From Haloarcula salina (GTDB taxonomy: Archaea > Halobacteriota > Halobacteria > Halobacteriales > Haloarculaceae): a stretch of 64,000 nt of DNA. The notes under the pieces are model-generated. The model was not told where the DNA came from, made no database searches, and worked only from the letters and a program-made list of their open reading frames with translations. Where the stretch lies: NCBI RefSeq assembly GCF_010119195.1, contig NZ_WRXL01000002.1, positions 1 to 64,000 of the forward strand, in the 5' to 3' direction. The position numbers and the translations under genes were made by a program. Positions 53,166-61,767 of this stretch are shown piece by piece; position 1 is the first letter of the stretch, and each line of letters begins with the position of its first letter.

Positions 53166-54953
53166 ATGTCGGGCTCTGAAGTTCCAGATGGTTACGTACG
53201 CGATTATCTTACGGGAAAAGTAGTTGAAGATTCCGAAACAGAAGAGGCAAGACAAGTATTAGGAAAGAGATTGGCCGAGGAGTATCGATACGACAACCAA
53301 TCAGCGGGAATTGACGTCACGGTTTCAGGGTTAGACGAGGAAATTGATATAGTCCTTTATGAAGATGAAGGGAATCGCACCCCTCAAATAGTTATTGTCA
53401 CCTCGGTTGGCGATAGAAAAGACGGCGAGGAGAGAATAAAATCCGCTTTAGAGAACACGCCTGCTAATCTCGGTGTTTGGTTTAACGGAGAAGATAGAAT
53501 CTGTCTTCATCAATCAGATGCCGGTATAGTTGAGCAGATTCCGGACATCCCAAAATCGGGGGAAACACTCGATGAAATTGGAGTATACAAATACGAGGAC
53601 TTGGTTCCTGCGCCGGATTTACAGAACATATTTGATGTAATTTACTACCATCTCTACTCGAATAGCGATATCTCAAGAGCTGAACGGCTTGGTCCGGAAA
53701 TGATACGGCTATTATTTTGTAAACTCCATGACGAGAAAACGAATGAGGTTTGCCAATTTGTAGCTCGAGTTGATGAAAACTCGGACGACGTTGCTGAACG
53801 GATTAAGAAATTATTCGAGGAAGTAAAAGAATCATATCCGGATGCGTTTAATTCAGATGAGCGTTTAGTTCTGGACTCCGATTCCATCGAGTATGTCGTT
53901 GGGGAGCTCCAACGAATTGGTCTGACAAAGACTGACCGAGACGCAGTTGGAGATGCGTTTGAGGTGTTCATTGGCCCATCTCTCCGAGGCGATAAGGGGC
54001 AATTCTTCACTCCTCAGAACTTAGTAGATATGACTGTAGAAATTATTGACCCAGACCCGACTGATGAGGTTCTAGACCCCGCTTGTGGTTCAGGTCGATT
54101 CCTTATTTCCTCCTTGGAAAAGATGCGGCAAAAAGTCCAGACAGACGGTGGTGAGTTCCAGCAGGACCTATCTACTTTTTCTGCAGCCGAAGATGAAACA
54201 GAGAAGGAGACAATTGAAGAGCCTACGTTCACCCAGACTATTGATTATTCTGACGAATCTGGTCCAAGTTCAAATATCTACGGTATAGATAAGGATTTTG
54301 ACATGGCTAAAATTAGCAAGGCGTATATGGCCATTGCAGGGAATGGGAGCAGCCATATCGTCTGTGAAAGCAGCCTAGACCTCCCAAAATCATGGAGTCA
54401 ACAAGCTAAAGATATTCTGACACAGAAGGGAGATTTGCGAAAATTTGATATTATTCTCACGAACCCTCCATTCGGCTCCAATATTCCTGTTAAAAGTAAA
54501 GAGGTCCTTGAGGAATATGACCTTGGATATAAATGGAATTACATAAAAAAGCGAAGTCAATGGGAAAAGACGAAGCAGGTACTCGATGGACAGGCCCCAC
54601 AAGTTCTGTTCATTGAGCGATGTTTAGATATGCTCCGGCCAGGCGGTAGAATGGGAATCGTGCTGCCGGATGGAATTCTTGGAAATCAGACTAACGGGCA
54701 CATTCGCCAGTACATGATGGAGAATGCTCATATCGTTGCAGTAATTGATACTCCAATTGAGACATTCTTGCCAAGCACTAGTACCAAAACGTCCGTGGTT
54801 GTTCTTCAAAAGAAAGGAGAGGGAGTTGAACCGCCGGAAAACGTCTTCATGGCAATCGCTGAAGAATGTGGCCATGACCGTCGAGGTAACCCGATTCCAG
54901 AAGATGACTTCCCCCAGATTATTGAGGAGTACAAGGAGTTTCAGAACCAATGA
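53166..54953 (+). CDS. hsdM: Type I-like DNA adenine methyltransferase (HsdM) with HSDR_N-like domain
   Basis: This 595-residue protein is a class gamma-type N6-adenine methyltransferase: motif I 'LDPACGSGRF' (Asp304) and motif IV 'NPPF' (433-436). The N-terminal about 145 residues match the HsdR N-terminal nuclease domain in pattern ('EEARQVLGKRLAEEYRY', 'IDIVLYEDEG') but the expected Glu-x-Lys is replaced by Thr-Ser-Val ('VIVTSVGDRKDG'). An acidic insert lies between motifs I and IV. It starts at the ATG after the TATA box rather than a GTG four codons earlier. It overlaps hsdS (ATGA). The GC is low. Confidence 0.9.
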   Translation: MSGSEVPDGYVRDYLTGKVVEDSETEEARQVLGKRLAEEYRYDNQSAGIDVTVSGLDEEIDIVLYEDEGNRTPQIVIVTSVGDRKDGEERIKSALENTPANLGVWFNGEDRICLHQSDAGIVEQIPDIPKSGETLDEIGVYKYEDLVPAPDLQNIFDVIYYHLYSNSDISRAERLGPEMIRLLFCKLHDEKTNEVCQFVARVDENSDDVAERIKKLFEEVKESYPDAFNSDERLVLDSDSIEYVVGELQRIGLTKTDRDAVGDAFEVFIGPSLRGDKGQFFTPQNLVDMTVEIIDPDPTDEVLDPACGSGRFLISSLEKMRQKVQTDGGEFQQDLSTFSAAEDETEKETIEEPTFTQTIDYSDESGPSSNIYGIDKDFDMAKISKAYMAIAGNGSSHIVCESSLDLPKSWSQQAKDILTQKGDLRKFDIILTNPPFGSNIPVKSKEVLEEYDLGYKWNYIKKRSQWEKTKQVLDGQAPQVLFIERCLDMLRPGGRMGIVLPDGILGNQTNGHIRQYMMENAHIVAVIDTPIETFLPSTSTKTSVVVLQKKGEGVEPPENVFMAIAEECGHDRRGNPIPEDDFPQIIEEYKEFQNQ

Positions 54954-56314
54954 TTTCGTTTGATTTCCCTCAATCGGAGTTAGATAACAAACTCGCAGTT
55001 CCGCACTATGAAGTGCGCAATATTCTTAACAACCTTAGCCGGGAATTCGAGACTGTATCCATCGGCGACTGTGCTAAGGTGGCAAGTGGAAGTTATATTC
55101 CTGAATACGTTTCTGACGGAACCCCATATCTTAGAGTCGGTAATATTGGAGAATTCCAATTTAATTTGAACGACGAAGACACCGAGTTCGTTGACCCAGA
55201 CCATCCGGACCTAACTGATAGAGTGTTTGTCGAGGAAGGAGATGTAGTTATTCCACGAACGGGGACGTTAGGAAACGCATCTATTGCAACTCATCAGACA
55301 GTTGGAGCAGTCATGAGTCAACACGTTACTCGGATATCTTTTGACGGTGTTGACCCATATTACGCAGTGGCCTTTCTAAACACCGAGTTCGGGAAAGAAC
55401 AGATGTTACACAGCGGCCACGGTTCGACTAGAAAGGAACTCACCCACAAATCTCTAAAGAGGATTGAGATTCCTATCGTCGAAGACGGCATCGAGGATAT
55501 TGCTCAGTCAGTAAGAGAGGCAATGGAAGCGGAACACAAGGCGAATGGGAAACTCGAGAAGGCGTTAGACCTGTTTCGAGAGGGAATACAAATTGGCATC
55601 TCCAAGGAATTAGGTTCTGCGTCATTTTCTGTCCGAACGAATGATATCCAGGACGAGAAGTATTTCAGCTTCATCCCGGAACACTATAGGCCAGAGTATA
55701 GAGATGTAGTCAGAGAGATAAGGGCGAATTACAAGACGAAGCAGTTGGGTGATATCGCTAAAATCAACCGAGGACAGGGAACCACAGTAGACGAATACTC
55801 GACCGAGGGAATCCCATTTGTACGACCTTCTGACCTAGTAAATTGGGAGATTGACCCTTATCCTGACCATTATGCTACCTTAGACACTTATGAAAAATTT
55901 GACCAAGAAGTTCAAGAAAATGATATTCTCTATTCTATTGAGGGGAAGGTTGGCCAGTCAGCAATCCTACTAGAAGATGAAAAATGTGTGTTCAAAAACC
56001 ACATAGAACGAATAAGAATTCAAAATGAACAAGTCGACCCTGTCTTTGCATTCTTGTTCTTAAATACCGAATATGGAGACTACCAAGTAAGGACAAAGAA
56101 GGTAATCCAAACAACTATCCCCGGTATCGCGGGGCGAATACGAGAGGTATATATCCCCATATCTCCGGCTGATTCGGATGACTTCAATGAGGAAATCCAC
56201 GAAGCTATATCTGTGGCTAAAGAAGGACTTCAACTCAAAAAACAGAAGAAAGACAGTCTCTCAAGCGCTAAAACAAAGATAAGTAAGATACTGGAGGACC
56301 AAATCGAGCGGTAA
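54950..56314 (+). CDS. hsdS: Specificity subunit (HsdS-like)
   Basis: This 454-residue protein has two target-recognition domains (about 1-185 and 240-410), each followed by a helical spacer ('KLEKALDLFREGIQIGISKE' and the C-terminal 'KEGLQLKKQKKDSLSSAKTK'). Motifs such as 'KVASGSYIPEYVSDGTPYLRVGNI' and 'KINRGQGTTVDEYSTEGIPFVRPSD', typical of the start of a TRD, occur twice. It should recognise a bipartite DNA site with HsdM. The ATG overlaps the hsdM stop. No hsdR follows. Confidence 0.9.
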   Translation: MISFDFPQSELDNKLAVPHYEVRNILNNLSREFETVSIGDCAKVASGSYIPEYVSDGTPYLRVGNIGEFQFNLNDEDTEFVDPDHPDLTDRVFVEEGDVVIPRTGTLGNASIATHQTVGAVMSQHVTRISFDGVDPYYAVAFLNTEFGKEQMLHSGHGSTRKELTHKSLKRIEIPIVEDGIEDIAQSVREAMEAEHKANGKLEKALDLFREGIQIGISKELGSASFSVRTNDIQDEKYFSFIPEHYRPEYRDVVREIRANYKTKQLGDIAKINRGQGTTVDEYSTEGIPFVRPSDLVNWEIDPYPDHYATLDTYEKFDQEVQENDILYSIEGKVGQSAILLEDEKCVFKNHIERIRIQNEQVDPVFAFLFLNTEYGDYQVRTKKVIQTTIPGIAGRIREVYIPISPADSDDFNEEIHEAISVAKEGLQLKKQKKDSLSSAKTKISKILEDQIER

Positions 56315-56315
56315 A

Positions 56316-57359
56316 CTATATTCGGTTATTGTTTCTCAGAACCTTTTCCATCCAATCTAACGTTCTATCCACACCATCGTCGTGAGCTACTTGATTGCAA
56401 TGATGGTGTCCCCATCCAAGTTTGTATGGCTTGTGAGTAAACCTTCCAGGCTCTAAGGCATCCAGATGAAAGAGATTTGCCTCAGTAATTCTGTTGTGTA
56501 GATTTTCTCTCCCCTGAGTTTGCTCGACTTGGCTCATCAACTCTTCTGCTTTAATCGGCTCTCTACATAAGGGGCAAATCGTCGTATCGTCTTTTATCAT
56601 ATTCTGCTCCTCGAACTTTTCTCGGTCTATCAACTCGCGTTGTTCAAGTATTGTTTTGAGATGGTTTGGTAGAGATGTCCCCGCCTTATCCTCCATATCT
56701 TCCGTTTTCCATGCTAGATATGCCAACTGAAACTGCGCTTCTCTCGTATCTCGTTCAGAAGCATATTCGAAGAACCTAATTCCCTGGGCTTCACCCCTCA
56801 CTACCTTCTCTTCTGCTACCGTTGCTGGAGCTCTCGCGATATATTCGCCCTCGTGATATACCTCTCCTCTCATACTCCGCTTTTCATTGCCCTCGGAATC
56901 TACATATTTACAAGGTTCCCAGTCATCTTTCGGAGGGAACATATCCCATTCCTGACGGGTAGAGTAGAAAATGAACGCGTTATCGCCAATGTTCACGTCC
57001 CCAGGGAAGTCCTCTCTCTCTTCCCCAGTTTCTTCGTCAAAGTATTGCGAGGGACGAACCATTATCGTGTAGCCGTTATCATACCCTCCATCTGGGGATG
57101 TGTTTTTGAACTCTAAGGGAATAACAGCCCTGTTCCATCTGCGAACCCTATTCTGATATGGAACCCTATCTTTTGGTTGGGCCCCCCTGGTCATTGCAGT
57201 TTTATCGAGCTTGTTATACACTTCCTCAGGAAGGTCATCCACCATTCCTTTTGAGAAGAACTTACATTTTCCACTATGGCTTGGAAGACGGTTGCAATAC
57301 TTCTCTTTTGGACACAATTCTACCGATGAACTCCCGTCAGTCCATTCTTCTAATCCCAT
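56316..57359 (-). CDS. HNH-type nuclease, candidate restriction subunit
   Basis: This 347-residue protein is convergent with hsdS, with one base between the stop codons. Its C-terminal part has 'CPLCREPI' and 'LFHLDALEPG' followed by 'GWGHHHCNQVAHDDG', a Cys- and His-rich arrangement of ββα-metal (HNH) nucleases. The N-terminal two-thirds includes Cys pairs 'LCPKEKYCNRL' and 'SGKCKFF' and a beta-rich region. The gene replaces the usual hsdR and resembles in context the endonuclease of BstXI- or AhdI-type systems, where M and S subunits accompany a separate REase. Nuclease activity is inferred. Confidence 0.62.
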   Translation of the reverse strand: MGLEEWTDGSSSVELCPKEKYCNRLPSHSGKCKFFSKGMVDDLPEEVYNKLDKTAMTRGAQPKDRVPYQNRVRRWNRAVIPLEFKNTSPDGGYDNGYTIMVRPSQYFDEETGEEREDFPGDVNIGDNAFIFYSTRQEWDMFPPKDDWEPCKYVDSEGNEKRSMRGEVYHEGEYIARAPATVAEEKVVRGEAQGIRFFEYASERDTREAQFQLAYLAWKTEDMEDKAGTSLPNHLKTILEQRELIDREKFEEQNMIKDDTTICPLCREPIKAEELMSQVEQTQGRENLHNRITEANLFHLDALEPGRFTHKPYKLGWGHHHCNQVAHDDGVDRTLDWMEKVLRNNNRI

Positions 57360-57640
57360 TGACTGTTACAAAAGTGAGTTAAACAGGTACTTGTATGTCA
57401 CGGTTGATTGGAGCTTAGCGCGGACGCTAACGGAATATTTCTCAACTCTGGATATCGGTCTTCGTTCGTCCGGTGGACTCGTTCAGCAGTCCTGAAATTG
57501 TGTACTCACTTCTCTTCAGGGGCGTCCAGCGGATTCTGGTGATTAAGTAAGTAATTTGATATTCGTTTCCGGCGTCTCTCTGAATAGGTCCTACTGTCGC
57601 CGCTAGTTCTAGCAGCGACGGCTTTGGCCGGGAGACTACG

Positions 57641-57907
57641 ATGACTGAATCCGACAGCGACCAGCAAGGCGAATCGCGCGGCATCCAAATAGGCGGCATC
57701 CACATCGGTCCGATAGAGTACGGATTTCTCAAGCTAGTCGCCTACGCTGTTATCGGACTATTCCTCTGGCCGTATCTCCTTCTGCTGTACATCTACCTCT
57801 CTATCCGTCGATTCAACAAGGGTATCATCAAGGTCTCAAAGCGGGCGTCGGAGACGCTACGTGAGGAATACGAAGCTGGCTACGAGGAGGGGAGTTCTGA
57901 GGACTGA
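57641..57907 (+). CDS. Small membrane protein
   Basis: This 88-residue protein has an N-terminal hydrophilic part ('DSDQQGESRGIQIGGIHIG'), a membrane segment ('FLKLVAYAVIGLFLWPYLLLLYIYL', about 30-55) and a charged tail. No family is recognised. It is one of a run of small accessory genes in the low-GC element. Confidence 0.55.
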   Translation: MTESDSDQQGESRGIQIGGIHIGPIEYGFLKLVAYAVIGLFLWPYLLLLYIYLSIRRFNKGIIKVSKRASETLREEYEAGYEEGSSED

Positions 57908-58083
57908 TTCACGCTTCGAGGGTCGAAGACTGTACGGAGGTCCCCGTACTCGGCGCTGAAAATCCGTTTCTCCCTCACGGAATCATATCTATCGGATGCT
58001 GTAAGGACTGCGTGAGAAGACGACTGATGGAGACCTGCGGCAAATCTTTGCCAGAGGTACTGGACGAATGCGTTCAGCGTCGA

Positions 58084-58629
58084 TTACGCGATATCTCTGC
58101 TCTTACCGTCGCTGTGTCGCTCTTGCAGAAGGTGGGCTGCAAGTTCACCATCAATCTCGCCGTTCATCAGTAGCTCACCGATTTCCTCATCACTGTACTC
58201 ACTGATGTCTCGCGTCTCATCGAGGACGAGTCTTGTTTCGACGTTGAACTCTACATCTACCTCAACGCGATTTTCGGATTCCTTTCGCGCTAGCTTCTCC
58301 TCCGCGTTTGTCACCGCTTCCTCCAGGTAGTCTTTGAAATCGAGGTTCTGTTCTTTCAGAGCGAGGTATGTGAATTCGAGTGCGGCGATGATTCCCCGGT
58401 GGAAATCTCGGTCATCGGGTAAGTCCTCGAACACGCTTCTCCGGTCGCGTTCTTCTAACTCACTGTTGATGAGCCTGAAATCTATGTAGGCGTTGTAGAG
58501 TCGCTTTCGGATTCGGGACCTAGCGACTCGTTCTGCGGAGCTTTTCGGCGCGATTCCAGCACCGCTTCCGAGGTAGTTGCGGTCTTTGGTGCTGAGGATG
58601 CCGCGTTCTCGTTCGCCGTCAGATGCCAT
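58084..58629 (-). CDS. Haloarchaeal accessory protein of unknown function
   Basis: This 181-residue protein has an N-terminal block 'ILSTKDRNYLGSG', then 'RVARSRIRKRLYNAYIDFRLI' and 'LEERDRRSVFEDL', a pattern that recurs in proteins of haloarchaeal viruses, plasmids and integrated elements. It is charged and helical and may bind nucleic acid. The ATG lies next to two copies of a 13-base repeat, which could regulate it. Confidence 0.7.
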   Translation of the reverse strand: MASDGERERGILSTKDRNYLGSGAGIAPKSSAERVARSRIRKRLYNAYIDFRLINSELEERDRRSVFEDLPDDRDFHRGIIAALEFTYLALKEQNLDFKDYLEEAVTNAEEKLARKESENRVEVDVEFNVETRLVLDETRDISEYSDEEIGELLMNGEIDGELAAHLLQERHSDGKSRDIA

Positions 58630-58633
58630 GTGA

Positions 58634-58708
58634 TATTCTATTACGGTGAGTCTAATGAAGCTACTGAATCAGCATATATTGGACAAACCGTATCGTATTC
58701 TATCACGG
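58634..58708. promoter_or_regulatory. Direct repeats upstream of divergent genes
   Basis: TATTCTATTACGG (58634-58646) and TATTCTATCACGG (58696-58708) differ at one base and are 62 bases apart. A weaker copy, GCTATCATAGAG, lies near 58728. They flank the start of the minus-strand gene and precede the plus-strand genes, so they are likely binding sites for an element-encoded regulator such as the small wHTH or RHH proteins. Confidence 0.5.
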
Positions 58709-58957
58709 CGTAATGCTTATTGCATATGCTATCATAGAGTAAGATGGGTTGCGGGACGACTCGCAACCGCAAGAAAGAGAGCTACTCAGAGACCCGACAG
58801 CATCAGACGCTGACGAACCTAGACGGCGCGTAGAGGATTCTCTAAGCGTTGCTCCAAAGAGACATGATATGAAACCAACTAATTGTATTACAGGCGGCAG
58901 GCATCACATCAAGACTACTGCGACTACAGTATCGCAGTCGTTCTGGGGGGCACTCTA

Positions 58958-59491
58958 ATGATTGCTCCCTGTCGAGAATACTGGTGGCGAGAGGTTCTTC
59001 CGGGGGAGGAGGATTGGAGGGGACCCTATATCAATCTAAATCTTGTTGAGCGAATTGCCGACAAAGAAGAAATCTCACCTCTTGCAGCAAGGTACATCGT
59101 GATTGGGGCAACCAAAGATGGTATTCTCTCAGACGGCGGGCCGTTATATTTTGAGGGTGTCGACCACCTCGACCCTCAAGAGGTACCAGAATGGCTAGTG
59201 TTCGCTCGAAATATCGAGCGAGACGGCGTCACCAAGCTTCCAGTAGGCGAGGACACGATTTCTATCGATGCTTCACAGCTCGTTCAGAGAGCATCCGAGA
59301 AAACCCATCCTCACACCGACGACCTCAATTTCAATCAGCTCGTATTGCACGTTCACAATTCGACTGGCGTCGAATTGGGAGTCGCAAAGGACCGCGTAGA
59401 GAGCTTCATCGAAGACGGGGTCCTCGAACGAGATGGTGACACCATGGCGCTCGGTAGTCGGGGGAGTCCTGGGAACGCAAAATTGGGATAG
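58958..59491 (+). CDS. Hypothetical protein of the low-GC element
   Basis: This 177-residue protein starts at the ATG giving MIAPCREYWW, which overlaps the stop of a doubtful upstream frame (58749-58958). It has an N-terminal domain with 'ERIADKEEISPLAARYIVIG' and a C-terminal region with 'VAKDRVESFIEDGVLERDGD', which looks helical and may be a winged helix. An ATG at 58744 would encode only 29 residues. No function is assigned. The 59492-59676 gap may hold an old coding fragment ('GLENAFFRVHGFSI'). Confidence 0.55.
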   Translation: MIAPCREYWWREVLPGEEDWRGPYINLNLVERIADKEEISPLAARYIVIGATKDGILSDGGPLYFEGVDHLDPQEVPEWLVFARNIERDGVTKLPVGEDTISIDASQLVQRASEKTHPHTDDLNFNQLVLHVHNSTGVELGVAKDRVESFIEDGVLERDGDTMALGSRGSPGNAKLG

Positions 59492-59676
59492 TCCGACTGC
59501 GATAGGAACCAATTCTTTTGACCGTAATCAACGCGAGAGGTTCTATGATGGCGACGAGCGTACCGTGAGAGGACTAGAGAATGCGTTCTTTCGCGTTCAT
59601 GGGTTCTCTATCATTCGAGAAACGAACCGTCCGTACGGCACGGAAATGCGGACCTAGTGTCTGTTGCTACCCCCGT

Positions 59677-60048
59677 TCAAATCCCTTTCTGATATCCCTC
59701 CGAAATGCTGGGTTCTCGCGGCCCCGGTTTTCTGAGTTCGTAGCGGACTTCTCCGGTTCGGGTATTTCTCCAGCCTCGACCTCCGCGCGGCCCCTTGTAC
59801 GGGACCCATGTGAAGTACGGGAGTTCTTCGCCCGTGTTGATATCCGTCGTTGTGACGTTGCTTATCTCGTCGCTCGCGTTCCGTTCCTGGTATTCCTGAT
59901 ATTTCGCCTCGAATTGCTCGATTTCTCTCGCGTCTTCGTCCTCTGCGGGGTCGGTGTCTGCGACGTCTTCGCCGTACCGTCGCTCGTCGTCAGTCTGCAT
60001 CTGCGTCCATATGCGTGTGAGATAGCGGTCCCACCATGACTTGTGCAT
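59677..60048 (-). CDS. Hypothetical protein of the low-GC element
   Basis: This 123-residue protein starts at the ATG giving MHKSWWDRYLT. It is acidic and helical in the middle ('DEDAREIEQFEAKYQEYQER') and ends in a Gly/Arg-rich segment with 'YFTWVPYKGPRGGRGW'. The end is reminiscent of a nucleic-acid-binding tail. No family is recognised. It lies next to the inverted-repeat cluster at 60172-60415. Confidence 0.5.
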   Translation of the reverse strand: MHKSWWDRYLTRIWTQMQTDDERRYGEDVADTDPAEDEDAREIEQFEAKYQEYQERNASDEISNVTTTDINTGEELPYFTWVPYKGPRGGRGWRNTRTGEVRYELRKPGPREPSISEGYQKGI

Positions 60049-60171
60049 TATATGGTCCTCCTGTTTGAAGCGTGTCTCGTGCGATGCGAGCGGCAGCATC
60101 GAATTACTATGGGGTTCATAGCGAAACTCATCAAACGCACAGTTGTATAAGTGTTACGCCAGTGACGAAGC

Positions 60172-60235
60172 CCAAACGTTTGGAAATTCGTTTGTAACCT
60201 TTGGAATGGGTTTTTCTCCGTTCCAAAGGTTACAA
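60172..60235. repeat. 12-bp palindrome and 15-bp inverted repeat
   Basis: CCAAACGTTTGG (60172-60183) is a perfect palindrome. TTGTAACCTTTGGAA (60192-60206) and its complement (60221-60235) are separated by 14 bases. The CTTTGG core echoes the first palindrome. This is a probable protein-binding region. Confidence 0.75.
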
Positions 60236-60399
60236 GCGGAGAGAACAGTAAAATTACATATATTTTGTTGGATGAATTAATTGAGTTTCTTCTCGCACGA
60301 CATCTGCACTAATCAGGATGTAGGGTAGCATCTTCTACAAATCGCAACGCACCGAATCTCCGCAAATCGGTATACCGCGCCGAGGTGACGAAATGCATA

Positions 60400-60415
60400 A
60401 TTATAATATTATAAT
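60400..60415. repeat. 16-bp AT palindrome
   Basis: ATTATAATATTATAAT is a perfect palindrome made only of A and T. It could be a melting site or part of a promoter, since it lies in a gap next to the wHTH gene's downstream end. Confidence 0.6.
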
Positions 60416-60461
60416 AGTCTAGAAAGAGGGGGACTCATACACCCTGTTTCTATGACTCTAC

Positions 60462-60818
60462 TTACTCTGATTCGGGACTGGCTTTGTTGCTGAGTTTCTG
60501 TAGTAGATACTCTCTCTTCTGTTCGGTCCACTCTTCTTCAGTTATTAGTTTATCTAGGTATTCTCTTTCTTTAGTATAGAACGTATCTAGGTCATGTCTG
60601 TCCGCTATCCAGTACGTGTATATGCCTCGTTTTTCATCGGTGACATACCCCATTCTCCGAAGCTCTTGCAGCACGTTGAGGACCTGCCGTTTCTGACGAG
60701 TCTCATACTCAGACTCGACTATTTGCTTAGTTCTAGCTTCACCTCCCAACTCTTGCAATGTTCTAACGACATTGACGAACGTATTAAACAGAATCCCACC
60801 GCCGTTGCTATTAGACAT
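60462..60818 (-). CDS. Winged-helix DNA-binding protein
   Basis: This 118-residue protein has helices 'VRTLQELGGEARTKQIVES' and 'RQKRQVLNVLQELRRMG' and a wing 'YVTDEKRGIYTYWIADR' (about 18-75), then a helical tail ('EREYLDKLITEEEWTEQKRE'). It is a likely regulator of the element. The family is common in haloarchaeal mobile DNA. The target may be the repeats or palindromes nearby. Confidence 0.68.
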   Translation of the reverse strand: MSNSNGGGILFNTFVNVVRTLQELGGEARTKQIVESEYETRQKRQVLNVLQELRRMGYVTDEKRGIYTYWIADRHDLDTFYTKEREYLDKLITEEEWTEQKREYLLQKLSNKASPESE

Positions 60819-60969
60819 CTAATCTCTCGTTGGCCCTGACACGATAATAATTCTACTCCGTAGATACTGTACACCGTGTATATCCCATTACAGATGCGGA
60901 GAGCACACGGTGACGTTATTAGAGAGTATGTGTCCGTAGGTTCCCCTATTTATAGTATATATGGGACGG

Positions 60970-61182
60970 TCACTTGTCGACGACTTTCGTAATCAGATGT
61001 GGTCCATCATACGCTGCCAAGATTCTCTCAGAGTCATCGAGGTCGGGAGTTGTCGGCTGGCTTAGCTCCCATCGAATCCAGTCTTCAAAGCCCTCCTCGA
61101 TGCTTTCGACCACGTCGCCATCCTCAATGATACCGAGGTCGTGTAGCTCGCCGGCGTGGTACATTTGGAAGAGAATCCGCAT
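60970..61182 (-). CDS. Small accessory protein, family of three
   Basis: This 70-residue protein begins 'MRILFQMYHAGELHDLGIIEDG' and ends 'LAAYDGPHLITKVVDK'. The same overall pattern, an N-terminal strand, 'DGE/DxV', and a C-terminal 'RA/AYDGPHxI' segment, is seen in the next gene and in the gene at 61768. All three are probably one family that was duplicated in the element. Function is unknown. Confidence 0.55.
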   Translation of the reverse strand: MRILFQMYHAGELHDLGIIEDGDVVESIEEGFEDWIRWELSQPTTPDLDDSERILAAYDGPHLITKVVDK

Positions 61183-61185
61183 TAG

Positions 61186-61395
61186 CTATTCCTCGTCCTC
61201 TGCCAGTGGAACGGCATTGATGTAGTGATTATTGAACGCTCGCCTCAGGTGGCCTTCGTCATCCAAATCGTACGCTCCTTTCACCGTTGCTTCAAGCTCG
61301 CCGGTCGGGTCCTCGACTATCTCGCCGTCAGCAATCTTCCCGAGAACGTCCCAGCCGTCTCGGTCCTCGTTGAGTCCTAGAAAGAGCAATGCCAC
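61186..61395 (-). CDS. Small accessory protein, family of three
   Basis: This 69-residue protein starts at a GTG (VALLFLGLNEDRD). It has 'GKIADGEIVEDPTGEL' and 'LRRAFNNHYINAVPLAEDEE', matching the layout of the 60970 protein. The stop is three bases before the next start (61182), so the two are cotranscribed. Function is unknown. Confidence 0.55.
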   Translation of the reverse strand: MALLFLGLNEDRDGWDVLGKIADGEIVEDPTGELEATVKGAYDLDDEGHLRRAFNNHYINAVPLAEDEE

Positions 61396-61767
61396 GTCGA
61401 ATCACCGTATTCAGTAATCGCTCTGTTCCATCATAAGACTCCCGAGCAGCGGACTGATTCAGCCTCTCTTGGTCTGCAACAGCGTGCAGGTCCAAGCTGG
61501 GAGAACAAAGAATGCGTTCATCGGCAATCGAATACCAGTCATCATCGAGGACAGCAACCCGTTCTCTGGAGCAATCACGCACACCAGGGGACACCCATCG
61601 ATTGATAGAGAAAATATCGGGACTCCTCGGTCCAAGCCAGCGTAGGACTGAGTGTTACCTATCAGGAGTAGAGCGCCGTTCGAGGACGACTGGGAGACAA
61701 TCTATTCAATTCGCTCAGAAATGTGTGAGCAGTTGAGGGACTACTACCAGCGTACAGTCTTCGAGAT
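61396..61767. other. Gap, possible decayed coding fragment
   Basis: This 372-base stretch has a minus-strand frame at 61328-61594 with a partly protein-like segment ('DDDWYSIADERILCSPSLD'), overlapping the previous gene. I do not accept it as a gene. Nothing else was seen. Confidence 0.4.

Larger units (their letters stand above)
60049..60461. other. Non-coding gap with palindromes, possible origin
   Basis: This 413-base, AT-rich gap has no gene. It contains three perfect palindromes or inverted repeats at 60172-60183, 60192-60235 and 60400-60415. This combination is the kind seen at plasmid or virus replication origins and partition sites, and the element has no other large gap that would hold one. 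Confidence 0.5.

Noticed and set aside
58749-58958. ORF of 69 residues (TTG start) before the 58958 gene
   Set aside because: Weak start, poor composition and no homology-like motif; it was left as a comment only.
61328-61594. Minus-strand ORF overlapping a small accessory gene
   Set aside because: Partly protein-like, but it overlaps a better gene and has no recognisable family.
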